A DNA stretch of 64,000 bases from Daphnia pulex. Lineage: Eukaryota > Arthropoda > Branchiopoda > Diplostraca > Daphniidae. Under the pieces are notes generated by a model that did no database searches, was not told the origin of the DNA, and was given only the letters and a program-made list of their open reading frames with translations. A program made the translations under genes and the position numbers. Location of the stretch: assembly GCF_021134715.1 (NCBI RefSeq), contig NC_060025.1, positions 6,324,001 through 6,388,000 of the forward strand. The letters are read 5' to 3'. This document shows, one piece after another, positions 11,400 through 21,363 of this stretch (position 1 is the first letter of the stretch; each line of letters begins with the position of its first letter).

Positions 11400-11815
11400 T
11401 GGAATATTCCAATCAAAGATAAATGAAAGATAATTTGCATACAGGAGAACTCCATTTTCCCGCAGAGAAAACCACAGGAAGGCATGTGGAAGAAATCGGA
11501 TCAAGCGCCACCAAACGGCGTGTCCATGGGCGACTGCAAATCGAACTTGATCGTCTTCATCCGCACTCCACACAAATTCGGATTCGTCCTGAAATACTCC
11601 GTAAGATCGTTGTATGACGACTGATGAAACCGGTGCCCAGACAATTGGAACCAACCAGTTAAGTAAAATTATCAATACCTGACAAATTGATAGACGCAGT
11701 CGAGGTTCTCCGGATAATTCTTCGGATGGTACGGGGTGTGATCGTTCCAAAAGGCTCCGATTCTTGCTTCGATTTTTAAAAAGAAAAATGTTTTTTGTTT
11801 TTCAGGAGATGACAA
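11400..11815 (-). pseudogene. CUB-domain gene fragment (two exons), broken
   Basis: Reverse strand. An exon ending at about 11680 reads PYHPKNYPENLDCVYQFV, the conserved start of a CUB domain, with a donor CAG|GTATTG. After a 55 to 60 bp intron the next exon reads SSYNDLTEYFRTNPNLCGVR and later LQSPMDTPFGGA, then a TGA, then SDFFHM, matching the C-terminal half of arthropod CUB domains. CUB domains mediate protein contacts in secreted or membrane proteins. The in-frame TGA near 11508 and the lack of a signal peptide or further domains indicate a pseudogene fragment. It lies directly downstream of the zinc-finger fragment on the same strand. Confidence 0.6.
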
Positions 11816-12275
11816 GACATCATCATTATCATCATCATCATCATCATCGTCATCGTGGATTGAGGTTTTGTGTTTTGTTTCAAATTCACATCCGATATCA
11901 GTTCCAAAGAATGCATCATCGTCGTCGATCTCGCGACAATGAACGATCCATAGTGGCTCAAAATTGGCTGTGACGAATGAAGCTGTTTCCGTTTCATTTG
12001 TAGCTTCGCTGTTGTCCACTCTTAACAAAAGAAAAGAAAACAAGTGATTAGTTAATAGGCGACAACGTTAAAATTCCACATTCAACTCACATGTAAAACA
12101 TTGTGAGAACTTGAATGTCTTGTCCGGGATGTTTTGTTGCAAAATGTCGGTCGAATTCAGAGCGGATGTTACAGTGGACTGGACACAAGGAACATTTGAA
12201 TTGACTTTTGACGCCATGATTTGATTCCACGTGTGCTTGCATGTCGGCTGTAGTGTACGCCACTTGTTTACTTTA
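11815..12275 (-). pseudogene. C2H2 zinc-finger gene fragment (two exons)
   Basis: Reverse strand. The exon at about 12275-12092 encodes a complete classical zinc finger, FKCSLCPVHCNIRSEFDRHF followed by ATKH (C-x2-C-x12-H-x4-H), preceded by the end of another (MQAHVESNHG). A donor CAT|GTGAGT and an acceptor TTGTTAAG|AGTGG bound a short intron; the frame joins correctly into an acidic tail rich in Asp that includes a GAT microsatellite (11825-11850). Zinc fingers of this type bind DNA or RNA. No start, no further fingers and no stop in an expected place were found, so this is a fragment of a larger gene, running into the CUB fragment. Confidence 0.6.
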
Positions 12276-12449
12276 ACTGCAGTTCCATGACGCGCCGCTC
12301 ATTCAGCATTCTGATTGGTGTTCTGCATACGTTTCACTTCGGCATCACTTTAGAATAGTTGTTGTGGAGTAAATCTTTTAGAACTTCCTATTATTAAAAA
12401 AGTAATGTTGATAATGAGAGAGAAAATATCTTCTGGACGAGGAACTTGC

Positions 12450-12662
12450 CTTTAACAAAACACTGTCAGTCATAAATTTAATGTGGGTATTATCCTTGAC
12501 GTTGCCTTCAAATTGAATTTGATAACCAACTTGACCATCATGCAAATTCATCTCCTCGGCCACATGATTTGCCATGGATGTTGCAGCCACCCTCCCGGGT
12601 TCTGTGACACCAATGATTTTCCCTTTGGTCGCATATCCAGCTTCATAGAGAAATTGAGGAAC
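12450..12662 (-). pseudogene. DEAH-box RNA helicase (DHX37/Kurz-like) exon fragment
   Basis: One reverse-strand exon of 71 codons reads [20 protein letters not shown], then [20 protein letters not shown] and [20 protein letters not shown]. These are helicase motif Ia (normally TEPRRVAA; the first Arg is Gly here) and motif Ib of DEAH helicases, closest in memory to DHX37/Kurz, which acts in small-subunit ribosome assembly. The acceptor (GCGTAG) is good, but the donor is GC (AAG|GCAAGT) and neither the Walker A exon upstream nor the DEAH exon downstream is present. A stray fragment of a helicase gene, probably non-functional. Confidence 0.75.
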
Positions 12663-12974
12663 CTACGCAATTGCCTGTTATTAGTATAAAGCAATCACTA
12701 AATATATATGATAATATATATTTATTAATTCCAGACCTGGCTCACCCACAAAGGAATACAGCATGAGACCAGCCCACCACACACGCCACAACAGGACTGT
12801 GTGTCAGAGAGGGGTATACGGACAGTAGCAGAATAATCCCGCAGCTGCCTCGAATACTGCCAAACACCGTTGGAACCATGATGGAAAGCAGTTGCCACTT
12901 GAACGACCAACTTCATCAAAGAGAGCCGCCTACCAATCAGCCTATGGGGGGAAGCAGCCAAATCCATCGTTTAC

Positions 12975-13480
12975 TATTAACAGGAGGCTTGGGTAAGACT
13001 TTAATTACTCCATTATCAACCTGCACACGTGATGCAGCGCCAAAACGACGCTTGGCTCCACAACCAGATTTGGCAACCTGCTCGTCACCTGACGATTCTA
13101 CTTCACATTCCGTTTGGTCTTCTTGAAAATATAAATTTACATAAATGTTATTTGAAATAAACCAAATAAAATATACAGCAAACTTCAGACTTAACCGTCT
13201 TTTTTAATTCTAATTCTTCTTGCCTCTTTCTTTCTTCTTCGATCCTCTTTCTCTGTTCTTCCATGTTGAGGAAATATTGATACGCCTCAGCATTAAGATC
13301 AGCTTTGTATTGGGCATCTGAAAGAAATGAACACACGTGCGTAACACGCCAAGGGAACAATTGAATCACTACAAAGATAGTCAGAAAATTATAATTACTT
13401 TACCATTTTCATATTTAGTTTTTATCTCCTCCGTCACACGAAGGTATACGATGCCACAACAAGGAAAAGAATATTTCAAA
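12975..13480 (-). pseudogene. Coiled-coil gene fragment, three exons, family unknown
   Basis: Reverse strand. Exon 1 (to about 13405) reads VTEEIKTKYEN with donor G|GTAAAG; it joins in frame to exon 2 (13319-13195), AYQYFLNMEEQRKRIEEERK, a strongly charged coiled coil, with donor ACG|GTTAAG. Exon 3 (about 13122-12970) reads SSGDEQVAKSGCGAKRRFGA and ends near VLPKPPVNSKRWIW, but its open frame does not match the phase of exon 2, and the 5' frame meets a stop near 13495. These mismatches suggest a decayed copy. I do not recognise the protein. Confidence 0.4.
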
Positions 13481-13559
13481 ACGCTGGATCAATTCCCAAA
13501 AACTTCATTTTCAGACATGATTCACTCTCTCTTTCTCCTGTGAACGCTTTTTACAAACT

Positions 13560-14225
13560 AAAGAAGGAAACGCTTTAACCCTGAAAAGGTTTTAGTGCCC
13601 AAACCTCTTAATTCAATATTTTGCTTAATGATCTCCATAGCTTTCTATCCCCACCTTCTCAACATATTTTTTTTTGTTTTTCTTCAAACAGAACATTTAA
13701 CGTGCTTCGCGTCCGCTGTGTCGTCTGCTACTGCATACATAAATCTCAGTTGAGATCCATTTTCCCCTCTGATCCAAGATGAGGGCTTACAAACTTGATA
13801 CGCCCTTCATCTCCTTTTTTCAACCCCAGGCTTTCACACATTGTTCGTCTGCTTCTGAGACGAAGCTAATCACTGTTATCTCTGCTCGATGGTGAAAACG
13901 GAGCTAAAATATCGATATTAACACCCTACCTCCGTGCGCCTTACTCACAACATTGGAATTGGGAAGAAATGGTTACTTCAAATTTTATTCGTGAACTTTT
14001 TTTTTATTGATAGATATTTTTTTAGTAAAAACCCTACAAAGGAAGAATGGCTGATAATTGTAATAAATATTTTTTGGGGGGAGGGGGAGGGTTATTTGTT
14101 TATATAGGATAGAAAAGGTCTCCAGTATGATTTTCGACTTTTTTGGATAGAAATTCCGGCAGTATTTTGGACATAGAAAAGGTTATTTTACACTCGTCTA
14201 CAACCATAATGACCTTTATATCTCC
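13560..14225. other. Intergenic, nothing recognised
   Basis: AT-rich with homopolymer runs; no supported feature. Confidence 0.4.
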
Positions 14226-14232
14226 TTTATAT

Positions 14233-14670
14233 CCAAGGGTGGTTACTGAGCATAACAAATGTTAAAGTAATTTGAAGAATGGTGAAATTTCAAAAAAGAA
14301 TACTTTTCCATGCCATCTCTAGCGCGTTATAAATTCTTGGCAGCCTGGGAAGATTTCCAAAATGAATGTGATGAAAAAAGAATTTGATGAATCTTGGATT
14401 CGATTTTGGTAACTATGTTTTTCCATATCCCCAAATCGACTGAAACAATTTAGATACAAGGGTGGTTATTGAGCAAAAAAAATGTTGATATAATTTGAAG
14501 AATGATGAAATTTAAAAAAATATATAATTTCCATGTCATCTCTAGCATGTTAAAAATTCTGGACAGCCTTGGACGGTTTACAAATGAATTTCACGAAAAA
14601 AGATTTTTGATGAACCTGGATTTTAACCTGGGTAACTAACTATGTTTGAATCACTTTGGCACTTTGTAAA
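14233..14670. repeat. Tandem duplication, about 223 bp unit, two copies
   Basis: The unit starting CAAGGGTGGTTACTGAGCA (14234) recurs at 14456 with about 80% similarity, including AATTTGAAGAATGRTGAAAT, CCATGYCATCTCTAGC and the ends GATGAAYCTTGGATT. No ORF. Confidence 0.8.
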
Positions 14671-14989
14671 TATTTTGCACTTTTGAAACATTATGGTTGG
14701 GCTACCGACTAAGTAGACTAAGTACCGTAACGATGGCAACCAAAATCCTGAAAACGACACTTTGGACTACTCTTCCGCACCTAGTGACGGAAAAAGGAAC
14801 CAATTACGTGGTATACGGAAATTACAGCATCTCGACACTTTTTGCCCGAGCAGAGCCTCCTCCATTGCTCCTTCATGTTATAACTTGGCAACTTCGCCCC
14901 TTTCCTCTTAGAGAATGAGTAGTGTAGTTGGTCTTGAATCTTTGGTCCAGCAAGTACACAATTTATTCCTTCGTAAATCAATTATTAAA

Positions 14990-16652
14990 ATTGCCCATCA
15001 ATTACATTTTTTATTCCTGCCGCCAAGAATCATCCTGTTACCACAATTTTGAATGTGGACTTGAAGCGGTACTGAAAACTGTTGGAATTGCCCATTTAGG
15101 AGCGAGAATTGTTCTCTCTCATGGACTATATTCAGTGTTGGCCTTTTTGAAAGATACCGATAAAGTGAAAAAAGTGCCTGGTATTGATGGGCCATACGAC
15201 ACTAAGAGTTACCAGGTTATGTTCCCTCCAGTCTCTCATACTGAACGGATGGCTCCTGAAGAACTTTACCAATACGCGTTGGTAAGGAATTATAATCTTC
15301 TTTTGTATCACTTGTATTGTATATTCATGCTTTCTTTATTTTTCTGATTGTAGACTGCTGCTTTCCTAACTTTGCTACTGAAACAACACTCGTCATTTTT
15401 TCAGTCAGCCTCTCTAGAGTCTCAGTATCAAGTTGGTGGCCTGATTTTAGTTCACGTCTGTCAGATGGTGAGCAATGCATTCCATTACAGAACTCTGTCT
15501 TATAGACGAGAACAATGAAAGACAAGAAAGAATTTCAACCACCATTTATCCCTCTGCCAGTCTTATGAATCACAACTGTGATCCAACCGTGATCAATAGG
15601 TTTGATATAGTAATTCAGTTTTCTTTCCCAGCGATTTTAACTGAGTGTTCAAATGCCGCCTCTCTTGTAGTTTCCAAGGTAATACGCTGATTGTGCGAGC
15701 TATCCGTAATGTTCGCCAAGGAGACGAAGTATTCAACTGTTATGGACCACATTATCGCCGAATGAGAAGGACTGAAAGACTAGAAGCTCTAGAAGCACAA
15801 TACTGCTTCACTTGCACCTGTGATTCTTGCCTCGATAAAAATACTGAAGATTTCCAGGTAGCGGAATCCAGGCTTTTATTTTTAATTTCAGGATCTTCGT
15901 ATTATTTATTTGTTTACATTTCTAGGACGTTATATATTCATTCTCGTGCCCGTCTTGCCAAGGATCTCTAATCAACCCCACCGGAAATAATTCCTCCGCT
16001 CAGAATCAGATGGCCCTATGCAGGTCGTGCAAAACACCTCAAAGTTATTTCACCCAGCTAAAAGCGGATTTAGAGGCAGTGTCACTTGATGCCAGAGGTA
16101 TCATTTTTTAAAACTATTAAGGTTTCAAATATTTTCATTTTCAAACTAATTCTATTAAATAACAAGGAACGGAAGCGATCGATCAAGGAGATATTATGAG
16201 AGCAATCAAACTGTTAACTAAGTGCGTGCAATTACGTAGCAAAGCTCTGTTCAAAGGGCATCCGGATTTGGGAAAGAGCGCTGACAAGTTGGCCCAGTGT
16301 TACGCTTTTATAGGTAAATTCCATGAATTTAATTTACAGTCAAAATTTTTAATTGCTTTAATTTTGTCATGCAGGGAAATACGAAGAATGCGAGAAAATG
16401 CTACGAATCTCTCTCACCGCTGTTGAGCATCTCTATGGTCGGTACAGCATTGAAATGGCAAATGAGCTGTAGAAATTCACGGATAAGTTGATGGAGTTGG
16501 CGTCGGGCAGAAATCAGCGTGCGCGTGATGAGCTGGTTAATTATTTAGAAGAAGCAATGCTCATCTACCGAATCTACTACGGTCCCTGGAGCACCAGTTA
16601 CAAAGAGTTACAATCCAAAAAAGTCCATTTGACTTCTCTGTTGATGAACTAA
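14990..16652 (+). pseudogene. SMYD4-like: SMYD4-like SET/MYND protein, 5'-truncated pseudogene
   Basis: Six exons read as the C-terminal two thirds of SMYD4: about 14990-15281, 15354-15599, 15671-15857, 15926-16097, 16167-16313, 16375-16652. Visible are the end of the MYND zinc finger (CRQESSCYHNFECG), GIAHLGARIVL, the SET core SLMNHNCDPTVIN and GDEVFNCYGPHYRRM, the post-SET cysteines CFTCTCDSC and, later, CPSC and CRSC, then a TPR-like helical tail. SMYD4 proteins are SET/MYND family methyltransferase-like proteins with roles in muscle and heart. Lesions: a frameshift near 15470-15485 (NAFHYR versus the expected N-A-HSITEL frame) and CAG-to-TAG at 16470-16472 in the tail. The N-terminal TPR and MYND start are missing. 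AATAAA lies at 16743. Splice sites are otherwise intact, so decay looks recent. Confidence 0.85.
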
Positions 16653-16659
16653 ACCTCGA

Positions 16660-16990
16660 GTTAACTTCATGCGAAAACAAAGTTTCTTCAATTTACAAAA
16701 TCATTCGAGTTTATATGGAAAACCATGAATGAAATCAAACAAAATAAAATGCAAATAGTACCAAGAAGGTACTTCAGAAAACATGAACACGGGCCACTCG
16801 TGAAATTTGTAAACACAATGCTTCTTATTGTGGTCCCTAAAAGACCTGACTCCCGGTGGTTTCTCGTGTCGTGTCCCTTGTACAGGATTTATCTATCTTA
16901 ACCAAGATGCAGAACTTTAAGTGATGATAAGGTAAACTTAACTTTTTTTTAAGGATTTTGATAGCTCTAAAGTGGGGTGATTTATAGCTG
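16660..16990. other. 3' flank of the SMYD4-like copy, nothing else
   Basis: Contains the AATAAA at 16743-16748 and no other recognisable element. Confidence 0.5.
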
Positions 16991-17765
16991 ATGAGCTATA
17001 GAGCGTTAATTTGCACATCTTTAAAGGCATTATCCCAGTTATTGTGAAGTCATTTTGATCTATCCCAGCGCACCCGAGTCTCTTTCTAAAGCTTTGAGCA
17101 ACTTTAACCAACCACTTATGCTACAATTCATGTATTGTATAACTGCATATAAAATGTATAAACTCCTATAAATGCAGAGAGAATCAATCTGGCTTTGCGC
17201 TATCATACTTAACTTCTTCAGCCAACTCATATTTTAATGACACGGTCAGGTGCGCTGCAGTCTGACCTTGCGCTATCTTGGGTGTAGTAATGTGGGCCTC
17301 TTGGAAGTAAGGTAGTAGCCTAAATAACTCCTAGGAAAGGAGTTCTATTTAAGGACATTTAATATATTTAAAATTCAATGAAGTTCTGCTTTCGGGCATG
17401 AAAATATTTTTAAAATCGTTGGAGTTCTATTGTCGGACATGAAAATAATTTAAAAAAATTATTGGAGTTCTATTGTCGCGTAGTGGAGTTCTACTGTCAG
17501 GCAATGGAGTTCTATTGTTTGGTATTTTTAATGATAATTAAAAAAAGGAGTTCTTGTATCGTTGGAGTTCTACTGTCGCTGGAGTTCTACTGTCGCAAGC
17601 AAAGACATTTTTAAAAATTCTTTAAAATATTGGGGTTCTATTGTCGGTGGAGTTCTTCTGTCTTTGGAGTTCTTCTGTCTTTAGAATCTGAACTAAGCTA
17701 GAGCGTTACTTTCATATCTTTAAAGGTATTATCCCAGTTATTGTGACTAGTAATTTTGAGTGATA
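16990..17765. repeat. Array of 12 short motifs (GGAGTTCTACTGTCG) between duplicated flanks
   Basis: Between 17334 and 17690 the motif TGGAGTTCTAYTGTCG occurs about twelve times with irregular spacing (15 to 60 bp): near 17335, 17377, 17420, 17464, 17484, 17504, 17548, 17565, 17580, 17632, 17649 and 17667. The array is bounded by two similar segments, 16996-17060 and 17697-17760, sharing GAGCGTTA, CATCTTTAAAGG and ATTATCCCAGTTATTGTGA. Confidence 0.85.
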
Positions 17766-17970
17766 ATTGACTTGACTTTTTATAGCAACAAAGCTCACTT
17801 GTTAAATTTTTAGTAATGTGTTTTTTTTTCTACTTCCGGTTTTCTCATTTCAGTCAGTATTTCAGTAAATATTCATTCGACTCACAAAAGAACCACATAT
17901 TCGTGATCCTCGTCAAATTTGTGGTAAAGTTCATGTTTTGTTTTTTACGTAGGCGTACTTCCGGTTTTGA

Positions 17971-18001
17971 GAATTTTCCTGAACTATGTTCAGGAAAATT
18001 C
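17971..18001. repeat. Perfect 31-bp palindrome (14-bp arms, 3-base loop)
   Basis: GAATTTTCCTGAAC, then TAT, then the exact reverse complement. It sits at the 3' end of the cadherin fragment, just where similarity to cadherins stops. Confidence 0.95.
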
Positions 18002-18212
18002 TTGATTTTGGCCAAGTTTTGGATTTCGGCCACTAATGTGCCAAGCGGCGCGTTCTCACGTACGCTGTCCTCTGTCACGAAGTCTTCGAAGCGCGGAGCG
18101 TAGAGGTTCTCGTTGACATCAACCACCTCGACGGCCAGGTAGGCCTCGCTGGACAGGGAAGGCGAGCCGCGGTCCTTGGCGCGGACCGTCAAATTGTAGA
18201 CGGAGCGATCCT
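17990..18212 (-). pseudogene. Cadherin (Fat-like) repeat fragment
   Basis: Reverse strand, about 60 codons: NLTVRAKDRGSPSLSSEAYL, then VEVVDVNENLYAPRF, then SVRENAPLGTLVAEI. This is the end of one cadherin repeat with its calcium-binding DVNE-N motif (normally DVNDN.P.F) and the start of the next, as in large Fat/Dachsous-type cadherins of cell adhesion. It is markedly more GC-rich than its surroundings. Similarity ends at the palindrome on one side and at a papilin-like exon on the other, with no splice signal needed between them. It is a single exon fragment and cannot encode a cadherin. Confidence 0.8.
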
Positions 18213-20760
18213 CAAAAAAAGAGGGGAATTAGGGCAACAACCGAATTCCGTTTCCGCGCAGTTGATGTCCGATTCCGTTTTTGGTACATCATCACCGGAA
18301 CCGATTTCTCCAGAACCACTTTCAACAGGTTCGCAACCTTCTCCATTAGGTCCCTTGACTGCTCGCAGATTGTCTGGACAGCATCCGAATTGGGTGTCAT
18401 ACAGGAATTGCACTCTGGACCTGCTCCACTACCGCTACCGCTTCCGCTTCCGGATCCCTCCACTTCACTAGGTTCATATTGGAAGCATCCTAGGTTGTCT
18501 GGGCCAGTGGCTGTCGTCCTCTGGCAACGGAATCTACACGGAACAAAGCACAATATCAAAATTAAATGATTCAAAGATACAATTTAAAAATTATTCAAAA
18601 TTACTCTGATTGTTTGCAGGAGACCGGGATCAAGTCCTCACCCATGGAAGACATGGTTGTGGGTGGTGGTAGTGTAGTTGGTTCAGGGCAGCCTTCATTG
18701 TCATTACCCTCGGATGGAGTGGATCCATTAGGACAACATCCAAAGAGAGATGTTTTGCAGGCGTCAGTGAAACAGCCTTCATTGTCATTACCCTTGGCTG
18801 GAGTGACACCGTCAGGACAGCATTTGAACTCGGCATCCTCACAAGTTTCGTATTTGGGACAACCTAAATTTCGATTGGAAATGTACACAGCTTGCAACAA
18901 AATGATTTGAAAGTATTGTTTTTAGTTACCAGCTTCGAAAGGTCCTTTGGCTGGAGTTACTCCCATCAGAACAGCATCCGTATTCGGTTTTGTCGCAGGT
19001 TGGTTTTTCCTGGGTAACCACGCGACATTCCTTCACCTTCTTCTTTTTGCCTGGGAAGCTCTTGGCCTTGGATTTAGGAGGTGCTTTGGTTCCAGTTTTC
19101 ATAATATCGCTCTCGATCACTTCAACGCCCGGTTTCTTGACCGATTTGGCTGGTTTCACAGTTGTCGCATCTTTTTTAGCATCTTTGCTTGGCTTAACAG
19201 TGCTCGTCTCCTCGGCGTCCTTAGTCGGCTTTTTAGTTGTCGTTTCATTTTTAGCTGATTTCTCGCTTGATGGTTTACCTATAATACGCGCATTTAAACA
19301 GACGTTAATAAACGTAAAAAATAAAAGGGAAAAGAATTATTTTACCATCGACGGGTAGAACGTTTTCTGATTGCAAATGTCCGTTCTTGGTTTCGATGAC
19401 GCTCATTTCTTCTTCAACCTCTAGTTCACTGGAATCCATACCATCGATACCAGATCCTGATTCACCAAGGATGATGCCAGAACCTAATCCGGAACCCATA
19501 CTCGAACCCATTCCAGAACCTGATCCTTCGTTTGAAAGAAGCAATTCTTCGGCAGGCGCTTGTCGTCTTCTGCCCTTCCGCACTAGTCCTTCCTGTTCGC
19601 TCGATCCTTCCATCACTGTCGGTGGAGCGGTCATTCCTCCCAGCACCAATCCGAGTCCAGACTATACACATTTCGAAAAATTCATTATTAAATAAAATCA
19701 AATGGTTTTATTGAAACAATAATAAATACCGATTCAGATCCCATGTCACCAGATCCTTCAGCAGACATGTCTACAGCAAGGTCGCCGCTGCTACTTTCCA
19801 TATTGCTCTCCATGCTACTATCCATAGTACTATCCATAGTACTATCCGTAGTAGTATCCATGCCACTGCCATCAGAGCTAGAGCCAGAGCCAGACGACGG
19901 TTCCATTCCCAGATTGGATCCACTGGATTCTACTATGGGATCCTCAATCACCTCCTCTCCTATTTCTTCTTCCTCTCCTTCTTCATCGTCAACCTCAACT
20001 TCCTCGCAGACTTCAACCAAAGACATTTCGGTCGTCGTATCGGGAGTGGTTTCTTCGCTGCAGGCTTGAGTATTGCATTTCTCCTCAGAGGATGGAATCG
20101 TGTCTGATCCGCATTGATCGATCTTGACTGTCACATTATTAGTTGTTATTATTAGCCAGACACAAAATTGGTCTCGTCCGGCTTCCAGTACCGCAAGTCT
20201 TTGAGCACTGTTCCCGGAAATGACGATAAGAGATTTAAAAAAAAATAGAAAGAAACATTAATCCTCTTTTGTCACGCTCCCGGCAGTTTCCGGAACATCC
20301 AACCAAATAAAAATGCTTGTAAAGAACAAACAAAAGAACAAGGTCAAGTACTTCACTCCAAGGTCCAGAAAACCAGGCGCCCTTGCACTCCTCGGGCGGC
20401 ACGTGGCATTCAGTTGCGTTCTCGTATCTTTTGGCAGGATCGCAGTTTGCATCATCGACTTTAGTGGGTGACGCACCATCCATTGTTCCGCAAAACACCC
20501 ACCGGGTCTGAATTCCAGTCCCACTATCAGCCGATCACTACAAAAGACGAATGACACGAGATTATTATCATTATGTATCACTGCTGCTGGGGGATTTTGC
20601 AGAGAAAAACAAATATGAAATTACCTCACTCCACGGCGAAGACGGTGAAAAGGAGTCCTGATGACGTCTGATGATGATCAGCAGCAGCAGGTAATCAGTT
20701 GAAATTATAGCATCGAACCGTACGTCGATTGCGGATGTCGCCGTCGAGTTCTACTATTCA
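18213..20760 (-). pseudogene. Ppn-like: Papilin-like extracellular matrix gene, pseudogene
   Basis: Reverse strand, several short-intron exons. A hydrophobic run (YLLLLIII) and PWSE begin it (20755-20627). Thrombospondin type 1 pieces follow: GTGIQTRWVFCGTMDG (20520), GPWSE, CSGNC (20290) and CSKTCGTGSRTRP (20200). Then long acidic Ser/Gly/Glu exons (20134-19737, 19662-19346), a Lys-rich exon (19278-18929), and a series of papilin-type Cys repeats: KTEYGCC, AEFKCCPDGVTPAKG, TSLFGCCPNGSTPSEG, TQFGCCPDN, ETEFGCCPN. Papilin is a basement-membrane proteoglycan-like protein. Lesions: TGA in place of the first Cys at 20535-20537 and Ser for the next Cys, a lost acceptor near 20303, a stop and frame change near 20140-20155, an extra G near 18962, and a frame change near 18415. 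It ends abruptly in the cadherin fragment; Kunitz domains are absent. Confidence 0.8.
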
Positions 20761-21360
20761 CGGGGAGAAGAAGAAGCGATCAATTGATGCGTGGCTTTTG
20801 TGTCGAATCTACTCACAATAGGCCTAACTTGCGCTGATGAAAAGAACTTGTTGACGAATCTATAATAAGGAAGGTATTTTACTTTGGTTGATTTAACTGG
20901 ATTTAACTATACGACGTATTTATATTACCTGTCGGGCGACTGTCGACAATATTTTTCTAAGGTCGATTCAAACCGAATGGGGAAACACTGAAAGTCCAAC
21001 TGTATAATATAATAGCGTATAATAGTGGGAACTTTTCGAAGGACTGCTGGACAGAGGCGTCGTCTGCGGACGAGTAAAACACTAAAAAGTCAAGAACACC
21101 CTCTTTTGACAGTCCCGGTCAAATATAGACTATAACATGGTAGGCCTACATGGGTGTGTGACCCGCCATACACAATCCGAATAAGGAGCACTATAATTTT
21201 TTCTTTTTCCCATGTAACAACAACATTAAAAGTCTAGTCACTTTACTCTTTTACACTTTTGAAATCAATTCCATCCACATTTTAAGGAAAATTTAAATAA
21301 ACTGCTATTTGATTTTAATTGAAACAAAAGTAAAGTAACCGTAAACATCACTGACCGATC
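20761..21360. other. Intergenic between divergent gene remnants
   Basis: Separates the reverse-strand papilin-like remnant from the forward-strand Gly-rich gene. No promoter motif could be supported. Confidence 0.4.
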
Positions 21361-21363
21361 AAA

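Noticed and set aside
11825..11850. CRISPR-like or histidine-repeat feature at the CAT/GAT run
   Set aside because: It is a simple trinucleotide microsatellite inside the zinc-finger remnant.
14697..14918. Open frame just upstream of the SMYD4-like copy as its N-terminus
   Set aside because: It does not contain SMYD4 N-terminal or MYND motifs and no splice path in frame was found.
17334..17690. CRISPR array
   Set aside because: Motif is only about 15 bp, spacing is irregular, spacers are AT-rich and related, and the genome is eukaryotic.
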